This document shows, piece after piece, positions 54,764 through 63,943 of a stretch of 64,000 nucleotides of DNA. The stretch spans positions 62,001-126,000 of the forward strand of contig NZ_CP149925.1 in the NCBI RefSeq assembly GCF_038087665.1. Reading direction: 5' to 3'. Made by a program: the position numbers and the translations under genes. Numbering within the stretch: position 1 is the first letter of the stretch; the number at the start of each line of letters is the position of its first letter. Below the pieces are notes generated by a model that did not search any database, was not told the DNA's origin, and was given only the letters and a program-made list of their open reading frames with translations. The DNA is from Gallaecimonas sp. GXIMD4217. GTDB taxonomy: Bacteria; Pseudomonadota; Gammaproteobacteria; Enterobacterales; Gallaecimonadaceae.

Positions 54764-57214
54764 ATGACCCAGAAAACCTATACCGCCCTGGCGGTTGCCG
54801 TGGCCCTTGGGGCCATGGCGCCGGCCTGGGGCCAATGGCCCAGCGAACCGGCCACGGCGCCCATCCAGGTCACCGGCAATGGCAACTCGCCGCTGGTCGT
54901 CGCCGATCACCAGGGGGGCGCCTATGTCAGCTTCCGTAACGGTGGCTACAACTCCTTCACCGACAGCGGCGGCTTCGATATCTTCCTGCAGCACTATGAT
55001 GCCCAGGGCAACCAAAGCTGGCCCGAGCCCGTGCTGCTGTTCGATACCTTCAAGAGATTCGCTTCGAGCTATGACACAGTGGTGGACGAAGAGGGCAATG
55101 CCTATGTCGCCAACGACATCTATCCCGCCAACAACCCAAGTGAGCAGAGCACCGTCCAGGTGGCCAAGGTCAACAAGGACGGCAGCCTGGCCTGGGAGAG
55201 CCCCCTCAACCTGACCCCAGGGGCCGATCTGCAGGTCAACGGCCTGGGCCTGGACATGGCCGCCAAGGGCGAGCACATAGTGGTGACCTGGGCCAAGGGC
55301 CACACGGGCCTGACCGTGGACGGCTTTAGCGGCATCGCCTGCCTGGACAAGGACGGCAAGCTCCTGTGGAGCCAGGACGTGCAGCTGGATGGCCGCTATA
55401 CCTATGCCACCAAGCCCGTGGTCACGGACGACGCCGTGTTGGTGCTGCTGGAAGTGGGCAAGGAGCCCGGCACCACCCAGTCCCACTACCAGGTACAGAA
55501 ATACGCCCTGGCCGACGGCAAGCCGTTATGGCCGGCGCCGGTGGCCATCACCTCGGGCGACAACCTGCAGCATGCCGTCGATTCCGCCCGCTCAATGGAC
55601 GTGATGGCGGACGGGGAAGGCGGCATGGTGATCGGCTGGCGTCACCCGACCGGCCCCAACCTGGGGATCCTACTGCTGCAGCACCTGCATGGGGACGGCA
55701 CCAAGAGCTTCCCGGGCCAGGGCCTGCGCGTCTCCGGCGAGCACCAGGGCAACGGTGCCGCCTCCCTGGCCTACGACGGCGATCAGTATTACTTCACCTG
55801 GCTCGCGTACAAGAACGAGCCGGACGAAGAGGGCTTCTTCATTCAGCACGAGGCCATCAAGGCCGTGGCCGTATCCCGGGACGGCAAGTTCACCTGGAAC
55901 CCGGCCGGCGAGACCGAGCCCGGCTTTGTCCTGCCCTGGAAAGCCCTGTTTCGCAGCGGCCCCGTGGAGGACTGGTTCAGCGGTTACCAGAACCCGGAGT
56001 TCATCCTCAACGAGGCCGGCCAGCTGAACCTGACCTATGGCGTCGAAGGCATACCGACCATGTATAGCCTGCAGGCACAGGTTATCGATGCGAATGCCGG
56101 CACCCAGGTGGGCGATGTCGTCACCTTCTCCGATGGCAGTATCCAGGTTGGTGGCAGGCTTGGCCTGGGCCGCACCCTGTTCGGCCAGCCGCTGCTGGCC
56201 TACACCCAGGGGGGCTTCAATGGCCCCGTCAATCTCCTCAATTTCGACGGCAACGCCAACTCGGGCGTCAGCCAGGACATCCTGGTTGAGAAACCCGGTC
56301 CGGTGCTGCTGGCCCCGGGCGAGCAGCAGCGTCTCGAGCTGAAGGTATTGGACAACATCGGCTCGGCCCATGAAGCCGGTGCCGACAGCGGCTCCAGCAA
56401 GGTGGACGCCGGTGCGGCCATTGCCGACAAGGTCGTCACCCTGGAGCTGGCCGCCAACGACAGCCTTGCCGACAGCCTGCCCGTGGTCCTGACCGTCCAG
56501 GATCTGGATCGGCCAGAGCGCGTTGTCAATGACGTCATCAAGGTTCGCGCTCCCCGTTACCTGTCGCCCAGGATCCAGCCGCTGCAGGCGCACACCCTGG
56601 ATGAGGGCCAGACCCTGGTGGTCGAAGCCCAGGCGGCGTCACCTCAGGGGAGCGAACTGGTCCTGGACTGGCAACAGACCGCCGGTCCGGCGGTGGCCTT
56701 CCGGGCCGAGGGTGCCAGCCTGACCCTGGAGGCCGGCTTCGTGGCCGAAGACACCCAGCTCGAATTCACCCTCAGTGCCGACGATGGCACCCAGGCCGTC
56801 AGCCAGGTCCTGGCCGTCAAGGTGGTCAACACCGGCAACCCCGTCATCAGCGGTGACGATGCCCAGGCGGCGCCGGGGGCAACCTTCACCCTGACCCCGG
56901 CGATCAGTGGCGCCAAGGCGCCGGTCAGCCTGAGCTGGTCCCAGACCGGGGGCGCCCGTACCGTGTTCACCATGTCGCCGGACGGCACCCTGACCGGCAC
57001 AGCGCCGCTCACCGAAGGCGAAGTGACCCTGGCGCTGTCCGCGGAAGATGCCAACGGCGAGATCTTCAGCAAGGCATTCCGGCTGACGGTGGCCGAGCCC
57101 GTGCAGCCCGACACCGGCAGCGGCGGCGGCAGCTTCGGTTTCGCCACCCTGTTCCTGGGGCTACTGGCCCTGGCCCGCAGAACTTTCGGCACGCCCGTCC
57201 AACGCAAGAGTTGA
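54764..57214 (+). CDS. secreted repeat protein with GlyGly-CTERM-like tail
   Basis: I do not recognise a named family. The 816-residue product has a signal peptide (MTQKTYTALAVAVALGAMAPAWG) and, from about 35 to 450, repeats of the type DxxGxAYV...DxxGNxxW that suggest a beta-propeller. Ig/PKD-like domains follow at about 600-690 (LDWQQTAGPAVAF; LEFTLSADDGTQ) and 695-780. The tail GSGGGSFGFATLFLGLLALARR fits the GlyGly-CTERM sorting signal: glycine run, hydrophobic helix, basic end. Such proteins are known targets of rhombosortase and often of type II secretion. GGAG lies before the ATG; the protease gene follows after 8 nt. Confidence 0.75.
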   Translation: MTQKTYTALAVAVALGAMAPAWGQWPSEPATAPIQVTGNGNSPLVVADHQGGAYVSFRNGGYNSFTDSGGFDIFLQHYDAQGNQSWPEPVLLFDTFKRFASSYDTVVDEEGNAYVANDIYPANNPSEQSTVQVAKVNKDGSLAWESPLNLTPGADLQVNGLGLDMAAKGEHIVVTWAKGHTGLTVDGFSGIACLDKDGKLLWSQDVQLDGRYTYATKPVVTDDAVLVLLEVGKEPGTTQSHYQVQKYALADGKPLWPAPVAITSGDNLQHAVDSARSMDVMADGEGGMVIGWRHPTGPNLGILLLQHLHGDGTKSFPGQGLRVSGEHQGNGAASLAYDGDQYYFTWLAYKNEPDEEGFFIQHEAIKAVAVSRDGKFTWNPAGETEPGFVLPWKALFRSGPVEDWFSGYQNPEFILNEAGQLNLTYGVEGIPTMYSLQAQVIDANAGTQVGDVVTFSDGSIQVGGRLGLGRTLFGQPLLAYTQGGFNGPVNLLNFDGNANSGVSQDILVEKPGPVLLAPGEQQRLELKVLDNIGSAHEAGADSGSSKVDAGAAIADKVVTLELAANDSLADSLPVVLTVQDLDRPERVVNDVIKVRAPRYLSPRIQPLQAHTLDEGQTLVVEAQAASPQGSELVLDWQQTAGPAVAFRAEGASLTLEAGFVAEDTQLEFTLSADDGTQAVSQVLAVKVVNTGNPVISGDDAQAAPGATFTLTPAISGAKAPVSLSWSQTGGARTVFTMSPDGTLTGTAPLTEGEVTLALSAEDANGEIFSKAFRLTVAEPVQPDTGSGGGSFGFATLFLGLLALARRTFGTPVQRKS

Positions 57215-57222
57215 GGTACCCC

Positions 57223-60200
57223 ATGCATAAGAAATCCATCATAGCGCTGGCCGTGGCGGCCGGTTTCGCCGGCTCGGCCCTGGCCGAACAAGGCAGCAAG
57301 AGCTTCGGCTGGCAACGCAAGGTCAACAACGTCATCAACGCCGACGTGGAGGTCGCCGCCAATGCCGACGGCCGTAACCGCTACATAGTGCAATTTCTGC
57401 AAAAGCCGGCCGCCCTCCAGGCCGTCGAGCTGCTGCAGCAACCCAAGGATGGCGCCGACCTGGGCCTGCAGAGGGCCAAGGCCATGCCGCCGACCCAAAT
57501 GGTGCGGGCGGCCCTGAAGACCCCGGCCATGAAGGCCTACAGGCATGAGCTGGCCAGGCACAAGACGGTGTTCATGGACGGGGCCCGCCAGGCCCTGGGC
57601 CGTGAGCTGCACAGTCGCCTCGACTTCAGCGTGGCCTTCAACGGCATGGTGCTGGATCTCAGCCCGGCCGAAGCGGAGCAGCTGCTGGCCCTGCCCCAGG
57701 TGGCCCGGGTGATCAAGGAAGTGCCCCACAAGCTGATGACGGACAACGGCCCCGGCCATATCGGCGCCGGCAACGTCTGGGACGGCAGCGCCACCGGCCT
57801 GAGCGCCAAGGGTGAAGGCGTCATCGTGGGTATCTTCGATACCGGCGTCAACACCGACAACAGGGCCTTTGCCGCCACCGGCGATGACGGCTACACCGTC
57901 AGTAACCCCTATGGTGCCGGCAACTTCCTGGGCGACTGCGTGAGCGACGCCAGCCTCTGTAACGACAAGCTGATCGGCGTCTACAGCTACCCGGAAATCA
58001 CCGGCAATTACGACGGCATTCGTCCCGCCAACGGCGAGGACTACAACGGCCACGGCAGCCATACCGCCTCCACCACGGCCGGCAACGTGCTGCACGACGT
58101 GCCCGTGCTGTTGCCCGGCTTCCGTGAAGCGGTCAGCGACGGCGTGGAAACGGGCATCATGCTGCCGGAAATGGCCGGCGTGGCCCCCCATGCCAATGTC
58201 ATCTCCTACCAGGTGTGTGACGCCCAGGCCTGCTATCCCAGCCTGACGGTGAAGTCGGTGGAGCTCGCCATCGAAGACGGCGTGGACGTGATCAACTACT
58301 CCATAGGCCCCAGCGCCCTGATACAGCCGGACCCCTGGAACGATCCCTCCTCGGTGGCCTTCCTGTCCGCCCGCGAGGCCGGCATAGTGGTGGCCATGGC
58401 CGCCGGCAACTCGGGCCCGGGACCTTCTACCGATGGCAACGTGGCGCCCTGGGGCTTGTCCGTGGGTGCCACCACCCATGAGCGGATCTGGACCCATCAA
58501 CTGTCCGGAACAGGTGCCCAGGGCGAGGTGCTGGCCCCCATCACCGGTGTGGCCGACGTCTTTACCAGCTTCACCCAACTCAACAACCTGACCGAGAGTG
58601 CCCCCATCGTCTATGCCGGCGACTACGAGGACATGGACGGCAACAACCTGGCCCTCTGCGACCAGCGTCTCAGCTTCCGTGATCCCGTGAACAGCGAGTT
58701 GAGTGGCAAGGTGGTGATCTGCGACCGGGGCGAGATCCCCCTGGTGGACAAGGTCTCCAACATGTCCAGGGCCGCGGCCGTGGTCATCCGCAATACGGCA
58801 AGCTCCAATCAGCAACTGGTGTCGGTGCGCTATCGGCTGCCAACCGTGCTGATCGACCAGCAAGGCGGCGAGACCCTGCTGGACTGGGTCAGGACCACGG
58901 ACACGCCCATGGTCACCCTGGCCGGCACCGAAGCGCAGTACGATCCGGCCGGGGCCGATGTGATGGCGCCCTTCTCCGGACGCGGCCCCTACGCCGCCGT
59001 ACCCGAGCTGATGGTGCCCCATATCTCCGCGCCCGGTGTTGACATCTATGCCGCCTATGCCGACGAGATGCCCTTCGTCTCTTCCTTTGCGGCCGCCCCC
59101 GCGGATTTCAGCTTCCTCAGCGGCACCTCCATGGCTACCCCCCATGTGGCCGGAGCCGCCGCCCTGCTGCGCCAGCTGCATCCCGACTGGACCCCTGCCG
59201 AGATCCAGTCCGCCATGATGCTCACCGCCAACCCGGACGTGATCAAGGAAGACGGCATCAGCCCGGCCGGCTTCTTTGACACCGGCTCCGGCGTGCTGAG
59301 GGTCGATATGGCCGCCCAGGCCGGCCTGGTCATGGACGTGCCCGTGGACGACTACAAGGCCGCCGATCCCAACCAGGGCGGCGATCCGACCCTGCTGAAC
59401 CTGCCCATGCTGAGCGACGGCCAGTGCCCCGGCACCTGTAGCTGGACCCGTACCTTCCGGGCCACCCGGGACGGCAGCTGGTCCCTCCAGCCCATGGGCG
59501 CCCTGGACGGTGTCAGCTTGGGCGCCTCTCCCGCCCAGTTCGATATCCAGGCCGGCGAAAGCGTCCAGGTGACCTTCACCGCTTCCCTGGCCTCCCGGGT
59601 CGGTGAGGACTGGAGCTTCCAGCGCTTCAACCTGGTCCCCATGGATGGCTCGCCCACCCTGTCCATGCCGGTGGCGCTCAAGCCCATGATCGCGGACATT
59701 CCCCTGCTGCTGCGCCAGGATTACTTCTGGAGCCAAGGCGTGCTCACCCTGCCGGGCCTGCGCTTCCGCTACCCCAGCGACGTGGTGCTCAATGCCAAGC
59801 CGCTGGAGCGGGCGACCACCCACGAACTGCTGGTTGCCCAGGACAGCGACAACAGCTCCCCCTTCGACGATCTGGCCGACGGCGCCAGCGTCCAGATGCT
59901 GGATGTCGCCACTGCCACCGACCTCAGGGTCATAGTGGGTGCCTCGGAAGCCAAGGACGTGGATCTCTTCATCGGCCTGGACAGCAACAACAACGGCCTG
60001 CCCGAAGTGGTCGAACTGACCCAGGTCTGCGCCACCGTCGCCAATGTCGGTGAAGGCTGCAGCTTCAATGCCGGTGAGGGACTCTACTGGGTGCTGGTTC
60101 ACAACTTCGAGGGCAGTGGCGCCGACCAGGACAGGATCCGCCTGGACGTGCTGATGTCCCCCAGCGAGGAGCGCCTGGACACCGTGGCCAGCCTGGACAA

Positions 60201-61074
60201 CCCCAGCGCCGACCCCTACCAGTTTGTGGATGCCTCCCTGGACTGGATAGGTGAGATGGACCAAGGGGTTTACTACGGCGAACTGGAGATCTTCGACCGT
60301 ACCTCCAGCAGCACCAACAGGGTGCTTGGCAGCACCAGCATGGTGATCAACCGTACCGCTCCCACCACCACGGCCAAGGTGGTTCAGGGTGAACTGGCCC
60401 ATGGCCAGCGTGCCCGGGTCGAACTGCTGGTGCCGGGCAACCCCACCCCAGACGAGCTGGAATACCGGGTCGAGCTGGACATGGATGCGGGCCTGGCCCT
60501 GGTCGAGAGCAGTGGTGTCGAAGGCATGAGCGTCAGCCACAGCGATACCGAACTCAGCATCCGCCTGCCGGCCGGTGCCAAGAGCGGCCTGGTGCAGTTT
60601 GACCTGGCCCAACGGGTCCCGGCCTCCGGCGACTTCCAGGTGACCTGGTCCCTGGACAGCGACAAGGCCGGTTTCCAGGCCCAAGGCGGCAGCTTTGCCC
60701 TTGGCAACAGCAACCAGGCGCCGACCCTGTCCTTCCCCGCCAGCCTGTCAGCCGACATGGGCACTAGCCTGGAGCTGGATCTTGGCCTGGCCGATGCCGA
60801 CGGCGACGCTCTCGACTACAGCGTCAGGCAAACCGCCGGTCCCGCCGTCGAGGTGCAGGACAAGGGCAACGGCCTGCTGGTGCTGGACCTGCCCGAGGTG
60901 GATGGGGATCGCCGTGCCACCTTCGAGGTCAGTGTCAGCGACGGTGAGTTCACCGAAAGCAGGCAGTTCACCCTGGTCATCAAGCCGCTGTCCGAGCAGG
61001 GCGGCAGCGGTGGCGGCTCGCTGGGCTTGGGCCTGGGCCTGCTGGCCCTGATGGGCCTGCGCCGCAGGCGCTAG
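57223..61074 (+). CDS. secreted S8 family (subtilisin-like) serine protease with GlyGly-CTERM-like tail
   Basis: The 1283-residue preproprotein has a signal peptide (MHKKSIIALAVAAGFAGSALA), an I9-type propeptide (about 40-165) and an S8 catalytic domain. The triad is Asp206 (GIFDTGVN), His277 (NGHGSHTAS) and Ser636 (GTSMATPHVAGAA), with Asn in AAGNSGPG. The long gap between Asn and Ser holds a PA-like insert (VVICDRGEIPLVDKV). Fibronectin/Ig-like regions follow, and the tail GGSGGGSLGLGLGLLALMGLRRRR fits GlyGly-CTERM. GAGG sits upstream of ATG 57223. It is co-transcribed with the preceding secreted protein. Confidence 0.9.
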   Translation: MHKKSIIALAVAAGFAGSALAEQGSKSFGWQRKVNNVINADVEVAANADGRNRYIVQFLQKPAALQAVELLQQPKDGADLGLQRAKAMPPTQMVRAALKTPAMKAYRHELARHKTVFMDGARQALGRELHSRLDFSVAFNGMVLDLSPAEAEQLLALPQVARVIKEVPHKLMTDNGPGHIGAGNVWDGSATGLSAKGEGVIVGIFDTGVNTDNRAFAATGDDGYTVSNPYGAGNFLGDCVSDASLCNDKLIGVYSYPEITGNYDGIRPANGEDYNGHGSHTASTTAGNVLHDVPVLLPGFREAVSDGVETGIMLPEMAGVAPHANVISYQVCDAQACYPSLTVKSVELAIEDGVDVINYSIGPSALIQPDPWNDPSSVAFLSAREAGIVVAMAAGNSGPGPSTDGNVAPWGLSVGATTHERIWTHQLSGTGAQGEVLAPITGVADVFTSFTQLNNLTESAPIVYAGDYEDMDGNNLALCDQRLSFRDPVNSELSGKVVICDRGEIPLVDKVSNMSRAAAVVIRNTASSNQQLVSVRYRLPTVLIDQQGGETLLDWVRTTDTPMVTLAGTEAQYDPAGADVMAPFSGRGPYAAVPELMVPHISAPGVDIYAAYADEMPFVSSFAAAPADFSFLSGTSMATPHVAGAAALLRQLHPDWTPAEIQSAMMLTANPDVIKEDGISPAGFFDTGSGVLRVDMAAQAGLVMDVPVDDYKAADPNQGGDPTLLNLPMLSDGQCPGTCSWTRTFRATRDGSWSLQPMGALDGVSLGASPAQFDIQAGESVQVTFTASLASRVGEDWSFQRFNLVPMDGSPTLSMPVALKPMIADIPLLLRQDYFWSQGVLTLPGLRFRYPSDVVLNAKPLERATTHELLVAQDSDNSSPFDDLADGASVQMLDVATATDLRVIVGASEAKDVDLFIGLDSNNNGLPEVVELTQVCATVANVGEGCSFNAGEGLYWVLVHNFEGSGADQDRIRLDVLMSPSEERLDTVASLDNPSADPYQFVDASLDWIGEMDQGVYYGELEIFDRTSSSTNRVLGSTSMVINRTAPTTTAKVVQGELAHGQRARVELLVPGNPTPDELEYRVELDMDAGLALVESSGVEGMSVSHSDTELSIRLPAGAKSGLVQFDLAQRVPASGDFQVTWSLDSDKAGFQAQGGSFALGNSNQAPTLSFPASLSADMGTSLELDLGLADADGDALDYSVRQTAGPAVEVQDKGNGLLVLDLPEVDGDRRATFEVSVSDGEFTESRQFTLVIKPLSEQGGSGGGSLGLGLGLLALMGLRRRR

Positions 61075-61095
61075 GTTTCCACTCCCTTGTCTATT

Positions 61096-61119
61096 GGCCG
61101 CCGCGAGGCGGCCTTTTTT
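61096..61119 (+). terminator. intrinsic terminator of the protease operon, IS target
   Basis: GGCCGCC-GCGA-GGCGGCC is followed by T6, 21 nt after the protease stop. The insertion sequence entered at the end of this T-run, so the T-tract is kept on the left and copied on the right. Confidence 0.9.
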
Positions 61120-61121
61120 AT
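61114..61121. repeat. 8-bp target site duplication, left copy
   Basis: TTTTTTAT directly precedes the left terminal repeat of the insertion sequence and recurs exactly at 62415-62422. Confidence 0.92.
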
Positions 61122-62414
61122 GGTTCTTCGCACATTAGCGGGGAATAGATGTGAAAACGGCTGGATAGGTTATTGTGATGTCGCCAAACAAAGACACTAA
61201 CCAACCAGCCGTTTTCGATGTCGCAGCTTACCCTTCCGTTCGAGCTGTGGGAAGGCTTTAGCCCCGACCACATAGAGCAACACGACCAACATCTCACCAT
61301 TCACCTCAGCCCCAATCGCCCGCCCTGCTGTCGTTGCGGCAAGCTGGCCCAAGCCGTCCACGACACCACCTGGAGAACGGTCGCCGATCGCGCACTGATG
61401 GACCATACCGTGACCCTCAAGGTGCCGGTGCGACGGCTTAACTGCCATCAGTGCGGCCGAGGGACCGAACACATCTCCTGGCTGCGTCCCTTCGCCCGTT
61501 TGAGCTGCCGTCTGGAACGCTACGCCGAACGCCTACTGGCGTTACTGCCGGTCAAGCAGGTCGGTGAACTGCTGGGGCTGCACTGGCACACCGTGAAGGC
61601 CATCGACAAGCGCCGCCTGCAGCGGCAGGTCACCGAGCCCGACTGGTCCCGGTTGCGACGACTGGTCATGGATGAGTTCGCCCTGTTCAAGGGCCACCGC
61701 TACGCCACCGTCATCGCCGATGCGGATACCCACCAGGTGTTGTGGATAGGCGAGGGACGCAGTCGCCGCAGCATCCGGCCCTTCTTCGAGCGGCTAGGCG
61801 AACGCTGTCAGCAGATCGAGGCCGTGGCGATGGACATGAACACCGCCTTCGATCTGGAGGTGCAGGCGCATTGCCCCAACGCCAGGGTGGTCTACGACCT
61901 GTTCCATGTGGTGGCCAAGTATGGCCGGGAGGTGATTGACCGGGTGCGGCTCGACTGTGCCAAGGCCCAGGGCACCGAGCAGCAGGCCCGCCGTCATATC
62001 AAGCGTAGCCGCTGGGTGTTGCTCAAAAACGAGGGCAATCTCAATGACAAGGAACGTGGCCGCCTCGAAGCCTTGCTGGCCGCCAACCGTGATCTGATGG
62101 TGGTCTACGTGCTCAAGGAGCAGTTGAAGGCGCTGTGGTACTGCCGCGATGAGCAAACGGCCCATCGCCAATGGCGGCTCTGGTGGCAGCAGGTGGAGGA
62201 AAGTGGCATCGCGCCGCTGTTGCAGTTCGCCCGTAAGCTAAAACCCTACTTGCCAGGGATAGTCGCTTCCGCCAGCTATCCCCTCCATACCTGCCGGCTG
62301 GAGGGGATGAACAACAAAATCAAACTGATGAAGCGGATGGCTTATGGCTATCGGGATCTGGAGTACTTCTTCCTGAAGATAAAAGCCGCCTTCCCCGGAG
62401 ATCCGCGATGAACC
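61122..62414 (+). mobile_element. ISL3-family insertion sequence, 1293 bp, intact
   Basis: The element is bounded by 24-bp imperfect terminal inverted repeats (61122-61145 and 62391-62414, 18 of 24 matching, both starting GGTTC and ending GGGGAA inward). An exact 8-bp TTTTTTAT duplication flanks it. It holds one full-length transposase; the stop codon lies inside the right repeat. Length, GGTTCTTC-type ends and 8-bp duplication fit ISL3. The perfect duplication points to a fairly recent insertion. Confidence 0.93.
61218..62411 (+). CDS. ISL3 family transposase
   Basis: The 397-residue DDE transposase has an N-terminal zinc-finger region (CCRCGKL around 37-42 and CHQCGRGTEH around 76-85), a helix-turn-helix (VKQVGELLGLHWHTVKAID) and the catalytic residues: Asp152 in VMDEFALFKGHRY, Asp206 in AVAMDMNTAFD and Glu in LEGMNNKIKLMKRMAYGYRD. 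The frame is complete and looks active. Its stop codon overlaps the right terminal repeat. Confidence 0.95.
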   Translation: MSQLTLPFELWEGFSPDHIEQHDQHLTIHLSPNRPPCCRCGKLAQAVHDTTWRTVADRALMDHTVTLKVPVRRLNCHQCGRGTEHISWLRPFARLSCRLERYAERLLALLPVKQVGELLGLHWHTVKAIDKRRLQRQVTEPDWSRLRRLVMDEFALFKGHRYATVIADADTHQVLWIGEGRSRRSIRPFFERLGERCQQIEAVAMDMNTAFDLEVQAHCPNARVVYDLFHVVAKYGREVIDRVRLDCAKAQGTEQQARRHIKRSRWVLLKNEGNLNDKERGRLEALLAANRDLMVVYVLKEQLKALWYCRDEQTAHRQWRLWWQQVEESGIAPLLQFARKLKPYLPGIVASASYPLHTCRLEGMNNKIKLMKRMAYGYRDLEYFFLKIKAAFPGDPR

Positions 62415-62422
62415 TTTTTTAT
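62415..62422. repeat. 8-bp target site duplication, right copy
   Basis: TTTTTTAT directly follows the right terminal repeat and matches 61114-61121 exactly. Confidence 0.92.
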
Positions 62423-62507
62423 TGGAGGCAGCCCAGCCGCGCAAATAGCCGGGGCAAAGCCGCCAAAAACATGAGAGGCTGGACCCCAGGCCCAACAGGT
62501 AACGCCC

Positions 62508-63029
62508 ATGACCATCCCCGACTGCCATTTCCACACCCCAAGGCTCCAGGTGCGCCCCTGGCGGCTACGCCTGGCCGGGTTGCCGGACCGCGACGCCTTC
62601 GCCGGGGAAATCCTCAAGCTGCTGACCCCGGCGGTGACCCGCACCCTGCCGCCGGGCTGGCAGCAGATCCAGACCAGGGAGCAGGCCGAGCTGTGGCTCA
62701 GGGAGCGGGACGCCGAGAGCGCCATGCTGGTGGTGGAGCACCAGGGCGCACTGGTGGGGCTGCTGTTCCTGCACGGTGACGACGGCGATCTGCACCTGGG
62801 TTACCTGCTGGGGGAAATGCACTGGGGCCAGGGCCTGGCCAGCGAGCTGATTTCGGGGCTGGTGGCCTGGGCCGGCCAGCAGGGCGGGATCCACACCCTG
62901 GTCGGTGGCGTCGAGACCGACAATGGCGCCTCCATTCGGGTGCTGGAAAAGGCGGGCTTCACCCGCCGGGAAGACAAGGCGGCGCCCCAGGGGGTGATCT
63001 TCCTGGAGCACCGCCTGCAGGGGAACTAG
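62508..63029 (+). CDS. GNAT family N-acetyltransferase
   Basis: The 173-residue protein resembles ribosomal-protein-alanine acetyltransferase-like GNAT enzymes (RimJ/RimL type). It has the family start TPRLQVRPWRLRLAGLPDRDAF, the acetyl-CoA loop region LGYLLGEMHWGQGLASELISGLVAWA, and VETDNGASIRVLEKAGFTRRED. The substrate is unknown. Its 3' end overlaps the convergent DUF2938 gene by 4 nt. Before the IS insertion its upstream region was joined directly to the protease terminator. Confidence 0.88.
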   Translation: MTIPDCHFHTPRLQVRPWRLRLAGLPDRDAFAGEILKLLTPAVTRTLPPGWQQIQTREQAELWLRERDAESAMLVVEHQGALVGLLFLHGDDGDLHLGYLLGEMHWGQGLASELISGLVAWAGQQGGIHTLVGGVETDNGASIRVLEKAGFTRREDKAAPQGVIFLEHRLQGN

Positions 63030-63529
63030 GCGGCCAGCAGGGCGCGCCAGGCCAGGGCCGACAGGTACAGGCCGAGGCCAAAGGCGCTGTGGGCGGCCAG
63101 GCTGAGCAGGCGGGCCCGGCTGGGGTTGGGAGCCTTGGCGGCGGCAATGCCGAAGCCCAGGCAGGGCTGCATCAGCAGGAAGGGCGCCGCCAGGGTGCCT
63201 ATCCCCACCAGCAGCGCCGGCGCCAGGGAGGGATCGTCGGCCCAGCCCGGTCCCCACAGCCCCAGCAGCAGGGCGGCAAAGGCGATGCCGATGCCGTAAT
63301 GGGCGCCCCAGCCCAGCAGCCGTTCGCCTGCCACCGGCGCCGCCCTGGCGATATGGGGATGGGCCCAGGTACCTTTGGGCATGTGCCCCAGCCAGCGCCC
63401 CACCAGGCTGTAGTCCAGGGGCGGGATCCCGAACAGCCGCTTCAGCAGCAGCGCCCAGGCGTCCATGGCAAGGGTGGCGCCGGTGCCGATCAGCGTCGCC
63501 TTGAGCAGCAGTTCCTGCAGTTCGTTCAT
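63026..63529 (-). CDS. DUF2938 family membrane protein
   Basis: The 167-residue product has about four membrane helices (6-28, 70-92, 100-125, 140-160) and the stretch ATLAMDAWALLLKRLFGIPPLDYSLVGRWLGHMPKG, which I associate with DUF2938. Function is unknown. It follows another small membrane protein gene by 18 nt on the same strand, so the two are probably co-transcribed. Confidence 0.78.
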   Translation of the reverse strand: MNELQELLLKATLIGTGATLAMDAWALLLKRLFGIPPLDYSLVGRWLGHMPKGTWAHPHIARAAPVAGERLLGWGAHYGIGIAFAALLLGLWGPGWADDPSLAPALLVGIGTLAAPFLLMQPCLGFGIAAAKAPNPSRARLLSLAAHSAFGLGLYLSALAWRALLAA

Positions 63530-63547
63530 GATTTCTCCTTGGGGTTG

Positions 63548-63940
63548 TCAGGCCGCTTCCTTCATGGCGGCGCGAAATTGCTCTGTCATCTGGTGGCCCT
63601 TGATGGCCGGTACGGCGATGGCGCTCAGCATCAGCTTGCCGGCCATGATCAACAGCGCCGTGGCCAGGGCGTCCAGGAACCAGGCGATGGCCGGCCCGGC
63701 CGGGCCCAGGTAGGCGGGGCTCTCCGCCAGGGCCGGCAAGGTCCAGTGGCCGGTCAGGCCGTGCAGGGCCAGGGCCGCCCAGAAACCGAAGCAGTAGGGG
63801 CAGCGCCAGGCCTGGTACAGGTAGGCCAGGGGCCTGGGCAGGGCGGCCACCAGCCGGTTGAACCAGCTGCCCCAGTCCGGCAGTTTCTCCCAGATCAGCA
63901 GGTACAGGGACAGGCCCATCAGGGTCAGGGTGAACTCCAT
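63548..63940 (-). CDS. small hypothetical membrane protein with CPYCFGFW motif
   Basis: The 130-residue product has three likely membrane helices (about 5-20, 48-66, 80-108). The motif WRCPYCFGFWAALAL next to a helix resembles DUF1360-like or sporulation-type small membrane proteins with a C-x2-C pair, but I cannot assign it firmly. AAGGAG lies 8-10 nt before the ATG, inside the end of the upstream reading frame, suggesting an operon with the gene fragment at the window edge. Confidence 0.6.
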   Translation of the reverse strand: MEFTLTLMGLSLYLLIWEKLPDWGSWFNRLVAALPRPLAYLYQAWRCPYCFGFWAALALHGLTGHWTLPALAESPAYLGPAGPAIAWFLDALATALLIMAGKLMLSAIAVPAIKGHQMTEQFRAAMKEAA

Positions 63941-63943
63941 CTG

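Noticed and set aside
56644-60684. 1346-codon open frame on the minus strand across the secreted protein and protease genes
   Set aside because: It is the antisense shadow of two well-supported plus-strand genes with signal peptides and catalytic motifs; its translation is low-complexity (Gly/His/Val-rich) with no domain, an effect of high GC.
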